From: Heterobilharzia americana
Lineage: Eukaryota > Platyhelminthes > Trematoda > Strigeidida > Schistosomatidae
Reading direction: 5' to 3'
DNA: 64,000 bases
NCBI GenBank assembly: GCA_944470555.2
Contig: OX104134.1
Span: forward strand, 49,474,691 to 49,538,690
Shown: one piece after another, positions 59,942 through 64,000 of the stretch
Numbering within the stretch: position 1 is the first letter of the stretch
Layout: each line of letters opens with the position of its first letter
Notes under the pieces: model-generated
The model's database searches: none
What the model saw: the letters and a program-made list of their open reading frames with translations, nothing else
What the model was told of the DNA's origin: nothing
Translations under genes and position numbers: made by a program

Positions 59942-61395
59942 GAAACTCACACTCTAGCAGAAGTAAAAGCACTTCTAAATACAATGGCTTCGGAATTGTC
60001 GTCGAAAGTCAAAGCCGGCATGGATAAGAGACTTTCTTGCTGGCAGGAGACAAAGGGTTAGGATCGATTCTCGACCCTCCACCTGGAAGTCGGTAGGGAG
60101 TGAAGTGCCATAAGGCACAGTCCTGGCCCCCCTACTGTGCGCAAACGAGCTGCCAAATATCATTGGGTCCCCTACGGTTCTCCACGCTGATGATTTAAAT
60201 ATCTGGCGGGAAATTAGGAACAATGAGGATATACGTGCACTTCAGGCAGGCCCGAACAGCTTGTTTGCCCAGTCAGAGAAGTGGCTGATGCCTATCAGTA
60301 CAGGTAAATGTGTGAGCATGCACTTGGGGCAGACACACAGCAACACCTACGATATTGGTGGGACTCCTTTACCGTCAGTACTGACCCACAACGACCTAGG
60401 AGTCACGGTGAGTTATGACTTGAAAACCACGGCTCACTGTCGATTGGTAGCAGCTCGGAGTTTTAGGACTCTGTAGGCATCACGTAGAACGTTTACGAAG
60501 ATAGGTGGTGGCATGTTCACCACCTTATACACATTCTTAGGTGTAAATTAGAAAACTGTACACAGGTGGCAAATCCTTGACTGAAAGGTGACGCAGACCC
60601 TCTAGAAAGAGTTCAGGGGTAGGCGCTCATACGATCCCCGCGATGGCTGGCCTCACCTATGAAGATCGTCTTAAGATGCTGAACCCCCCCCCCCACTTTG
60701 TCCTACCGCAGACAAGGGAGAGGCCTAATCATGCTACACAGGATTCTAAGAAATGACTTCGGACCTGACCTATCTTCTCTTTTCCTTCCCACCAGGTCGG
60801 AACACCTCAGAGGGTATAATAGGAGGCTACGAAAGCAAGGAACGAACATAGTCTCCGCAGAGTACTGGTTCTCGCGTCGGGTAATCAACGCCTGGAATCG
60901 ACTCCCAGAAGAAGTGGTGTCCGCACCATCAATTGACTCATTCAGAAGGGGATTGGAAGGGCACAGAAATCTACTGGAAAAGGATCAATATAGGCTCCTA
61001 GCCTCCTATCCTCAAACAAAAAATCTGAATCTAATCGGAAATGGACCGTCATTCAACAATGTGTCACGTGTTTGCGGACGGTGCTTACCTAGGACCGGAA
61101 AATACAATTTTTTTCTGTAACAGATTCTCCAGTTCTGCTATCCTTGACATTGCAATCGTTTAAAAGGCTGTAAATCATACACTTGCTAATTCTACCAATT
61201 TAGTTTCGATTGGAAACCCCTCGTTTTCAACAGATTTTTAGTCTGCAGAAGCATGTCGTGGGCCAGTCATCTCAGCACACAAGCCATCTATGAGTTGATT
61301 AAGTTCCAACTTCGCGGCTGAATGAAGATGTTCCTCTCAGAGCTTATTGTATCAGGGAATACTTGAAACAGGGAAATTTGTTTAACTTGTTTAAT

Positions 61396-61400
<5 letters not shown>
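59716..61400 (+). mobile_element. CR1-like LINE, right copy (internally deleted)
   Basis: Head-to-head with the left copy. It begins with an ORF1 zinc-finger part (to about 60015) and then jumps into the RT domain at CATGGATAAGAGACTTTC (60019). From there it follows the left copy to a shared 3' end at about 61398, where an (AT)18 run begins. Endonuclease and first RT half are missing. Bases GCATGG are near-shared at the junction, suggesting a microhomology deletion. Confidence 0.85.
60019..61120 (+). pseudogene. CR1-like RT and C-terminal remains, right copy
   Basis: Carries WIRDFLAGRRQR, a stop after SVGSEVP, then VLHADDLNIWREI up to 60476, and the 140-codon C-terminal frame 60698-61120. 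It shares the left copy's stop and His-ADD box, so both descend from one already broken source or one arose from the other. Confidence 0.88.

Positions 61401-61434
<34 letters not shown>
61399..61434. repeat. (AT)18 microsatellite at LINE 3' end
   Basis: Begins where similarity between the two inverted LINE arms ends, so it is probably the 3' tail of the right copy. Confidence 0.93.
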
Positions 61435-61438
<4 letters not shown>

Positions 61439-61962
61439 ACAGATAAAAACGAAAATTTTAAACTGAAGTTTCTCCTCGAATAGTGACGTGTTTTCTCTCG
61501 TCTCTCAGCTTTTGGATTTTTCCACACTGAAAATCTCCCACTTTCAATACTCAGTCTAAAAACATCGAACGTTTGCAGCACTTCTGTCCGTCCACGCACC
61601 TCACCCCTGCGTATTCGTCAGCTCACTTCTCAACAGTTGAAAATTGGCATTATTATTCCTTTGAACCAACCGGTCCACCTCCTGTCAGTGGTTCTTGGGC
61701 GTCTCAACTGCCAAACTGCCTTAGCTCTCGGTTCTCCTCGGAGGTCATTCCCCAGGAAATATCTTTCCTGGTTATACATACACATCTGGAGCTTACGGTT
61801 AAACTCGTTGGTCAAGAGCAGAGGATCAAGTGACAAGTGTCTGAAGGTGAGCCAACATAAACTGTCTTCCCTTATCTATTCTGTCCTTTTGCTGCATTCA
61901 GTCTTCAACCCTCTTATTGTTGTTAACTACTTGTTTTCCCAAGAAGTTTATATCATAGCGAC

Positions 61963-63650
61963 ATGTCTGCCCAAAACGCTAGGTCTGAAGCTTTGACACG
62001 GATAACGCGGTCGTGCACAAAAACGGCCAATAACACACGAAACAACGCACTAGTCTGTACTAGAAGACAAACAGAGGTAGGGCAGAACACCGAACTTCTA
62101 AAGAAGTGGCCAACCCATGTTTCTAGAATTCCAGTCGCCATCAGACAGGTGACACAGAGTAGCACTAGCCCGTCACAAACTAGTCCTATCTTGAGCAAGG
62201 ATCATACCATGCCTGGAAATAGAAGACGACGTAAAAGGCTTCAGCACAAGGCAGCCACAAGCAGTTCGCCACAATCCGTAGCACCTTATTCATGGAAGGA
62301 AGGCTGTATTACGACACCCGATGGCTGCAGTGTTTGCACCAAAGTTGTTTCGGTAGTCGATGAGGCATTTGCATGCAACCTATGTCAACGATGGGCGCAT
62401 TGCCACTGCGACACCAAAGTCCCCCGACAATACTATAAGCTGATGAAGAGACAACCATGCAAGTGGTTCTGGTACATCTGTCCAGAGTGCAGGAAAATGC
62501 CCGCACTCCGCACAGAAAGCTCTCCGCCACGCAAAAGCTACCAGCATCCTCGAATAAAGTAGGGTTAACACCAAAGGATAACACAGAGAGACCTGGAAAC
62601 AGACCTAGAGCTCCAGCTGCCCGCACGCCACCTCGCGTGGGGACCATATTAGGTCAAGTCTCCATACCTCCTACCCGGCCCCAGGGGACGTCAAGCGCAT
62701 GGCCAAAGACATCGACCGCTGAAGCCTCTACGAAACCCATTCCAAACACCCCACACACCGTGACTGAGAAACAACCAGTGGAATTACTCAAACCCATTGG
62801 GAAGTCGGGCGTGCCACCCACAACGAACCCAGGTCACAGGAGGACCAACTCGATCATTTTGTTCAACGTCGATGTATCGACAGACTCATTGTTGGTCGAG
62901 AGGGAACGGTTTGACAGCCGAATGTGGACCGACTACTGTCAGATGCTGGACTCCCTCCCCTCCCTGCAACTTTGTCGCCTTTCTCGAGGAAGCCGTGCAC
63001 CCCGAGATAAGCCACCCCCTTTACGTGTGTCCCTAAATACTACCAAAGAGGCTGAAGACACACTCCTTCTCTCGCGACAACCGGACGTTGTTAATGCCTG
63101 TAAAATTCGGGCCAGGCCTGACAAGCCATGGTCAATAAGAGAGGAGGAGAGAAAGTCAGCGGTTGGAAATCCCAACAGAAACAACACTATAGTTGTACAT
63201 GGGATTCCAGAATTGCCAAGTGACCGCTCGGTCAAAGATCGGTACTTTCACGACGTCCAACAATGGCAATGGCTCTCAACCAAAGTTGGTCTCAACAGTA
63301 TACCGGCCAACAGCGTCAGTAGACTGCCAAGGCCAGCGCACCTGAAGACCATACCCAATCCCAGACTACTCGCCGTCCAGTTCGACTCATATGCCTCCCT
63401 CACAGACGTTCTACAGGCATGGTATAATGCGAAAGATCGCATGGGTGGCTCAATACGTATATGTGAAAGTAAGCCTAGACCCACAAGGCAAGAGGAGAGA
63501 CGACAACCACCAAGACCTCTGGAGTCAGTGGTCGTCACACAGGCGCTGACCAGTGAGTTAGATACATCAAGTAAAGAAGCCACCACTGCCACAGCCCCCA
63601 CCCAAGTTAATAACAAAACACCAAAAAACGGAACAATGCCAGTTCCATGA
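61963..63650 (+). pseudogene. LINE ORF1 with PHD-type zinc finger, one frame break
   Basis: ORF1 proteins of CR1-type LINEs bind RNA. The first frame (61963-62562) has CSVCTKVV, ACNLCQRWAHCHC and WYICPEC, a Cys/His finger of PHD type at about residues 123-180. It overlaps a second frame (62457-63650) whose C-terminal half includes NNTIVVHGIPELPSDRS and LLAVQFDSYASL, an RRM-like pattern. One indel between about 62490 and 62562 explains the two frames. Programmed frameshifting cannot be excluded but no slippery heptamer was noted. Confidence 0.8.
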
Positions 63651-64000
63651 GCGCCCATCCGGCGAAAATACACAACCAGACCTCCCCTCTTACCAGGCAC
63701 ACTCTAATATGTATGTACAGCAACGTTAGGGGGCTAAGAGGGAAGGTAGCAGAAATGAGGACGCTGCGTGCACATCAGCACTCCGACATCATATTCATCA
63801 CCGAATCCTGGCTCTCGCCAGACATCTCCGACGAAGAGATGCATGTTACTGGCATGGAACTCTTCCGCAGGGACAGGGAACATAGAGCAGGAGGAGGAGT
63901 GGCTATCTACGTAAACTCCTGTTTAAAGGCAAGGATGGTTAGCGATACGGCCTTAACCCAGGTCCCAGAGTCCCTATGGTGCTACTTCACTCTCCACAGT
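63647..64000 (+). CDS. LINE ORF2, AP-like endonuclease (partial)
   Basis: Starts ATGAGC, its ATG overlapping the ORF1 TGA in ATGA (63647-63650). The frame is open to the edge (118 codons) with CMYSNVRGLRGK, DIIFITESWLSPDIS and AGGGVAIYVNS. The Asn of SNVR and Glu of TESW are the first two catalytic positions of APE-type endonucleases. The rest, including RT, lies outside the window. Overlap suggests termination-reinitiation, as in some other non-LTR elements. Confidence 0.88.
   Translation, partial: MSAHPAKIHNQTSPLTRHTLICMYSNVRGLRGKVAEMRTLRAHQHSDIIFITESWLSPDISDEEMHVTGMELFRRDREHRAGGGVAIYVNSCLKARMVSDTALTQVPESLWCYFTLHS

Larger units (their letters stand above)
61435..64000 (+). mobile_element. 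CR1/jockey-type LINE, 5' part, runs off right edge
   Basis: A different family from the inverted pair. It has a leader of about 520 bp with no ORF of note, ORF1 (61963-63650, one frame break) and the start of ORF2. GC content looks clearly higher than the rest of the window, as expected of a recent insertion. The left limit is uncertain, taken from the end of the AT run. Confidence 0.85.

Noticed and set aside
56339..61400. Twin-priming (5' inversion) of a single LINE
   Set aside because: Twin priming gives two non-overlapping parts of one element. Here both arms carry the same 3' 1.38 kb, so two copies are needed.

Overview
This is eukaryotic, AT-rich DNA from a flatworm, most likely a digenean trematode of the schistosome group. 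Four things point there: one gene spread over 56 kb, tiny introns (30 to 40 nt) at its 5' end next to introns of 5 to 28 kb, a mix of RTE-like, CR1-like and Penelope-like retroelements, and short SINE-like repeats carrying hammerhead-ribozyme-like cores of the SM-alpha type. No prokaryotic operon, CRISPR array, rRNA or intact tRNA gene is present.

The only host gene recognised is the catalytic subunit of cAMP-dependent protein kinase (PKA-C), on the minus strand. Its start codon is at 56263 and it runs leftward off the window edge. Nine coding exons are placed to the base: 56221-56263, 56126-56187, 55967-56095, 55828-55926, 55712-55794, 55549-55675, 26938-27033, 5820-5942 and 154-318. They encode residues 1-309, co-linear with the mammalian enzyme (K72, E91, D166, D184, T197, R280 all fall at the same numbers). 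The last exon, about 40 residues, is missing and should lie left of base 1. The first five introns are 33, 30, 40, 33 and 36 nt; the next three are about 28.5, 21.0 and 5.5 kb.

The large introns are filled with repeats. Intron 8 (319-5819) holds an RTE-like LINE copy in the sense of the gene (about 2200-5140). Intron 7 (5943-26937) holds a Penelope-like element with a GIY-YIG domain (about 7420-9620), a second Penelope terminal fragment pair (16690-16975), hammerhead-type SINE copies, a decayed LINE relic (about 18260-18860) and RTE copy 2 (23714-25590). Intron 6 (27034-55548) holds an inverted Penelope pair (36600-38090), RTE copy 3 (40574-43868), more SINE copies and AT microsatellites. Several multi-kilobase stretches show nothing I recognise.

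Right of the gene, 56339-61400 is a head-to-head pair of CR1-like LINE copies that forms an inverted repeat with arms of about 1.38 kb. The 3' end of the left copy stops only about 75 bp upstream of the PKA start codon. From about 61440 to the right edge lies the 5' part of a different CR1/jockey-type LINE: a long leader, a PHD-type zinc-finger ORF1 with one frame break, and an ORF2 endonuclease whose ATG overlaps the ORF1 stop in ATGA. It runs out of the window.

The points of most interest are the split micro/macro-intron layout, two 33-nt introns that could be retained without a stop, a LINE occupying the promoter position, and near-identical RTE copies that flank the activation-loop exon as direct repeats.
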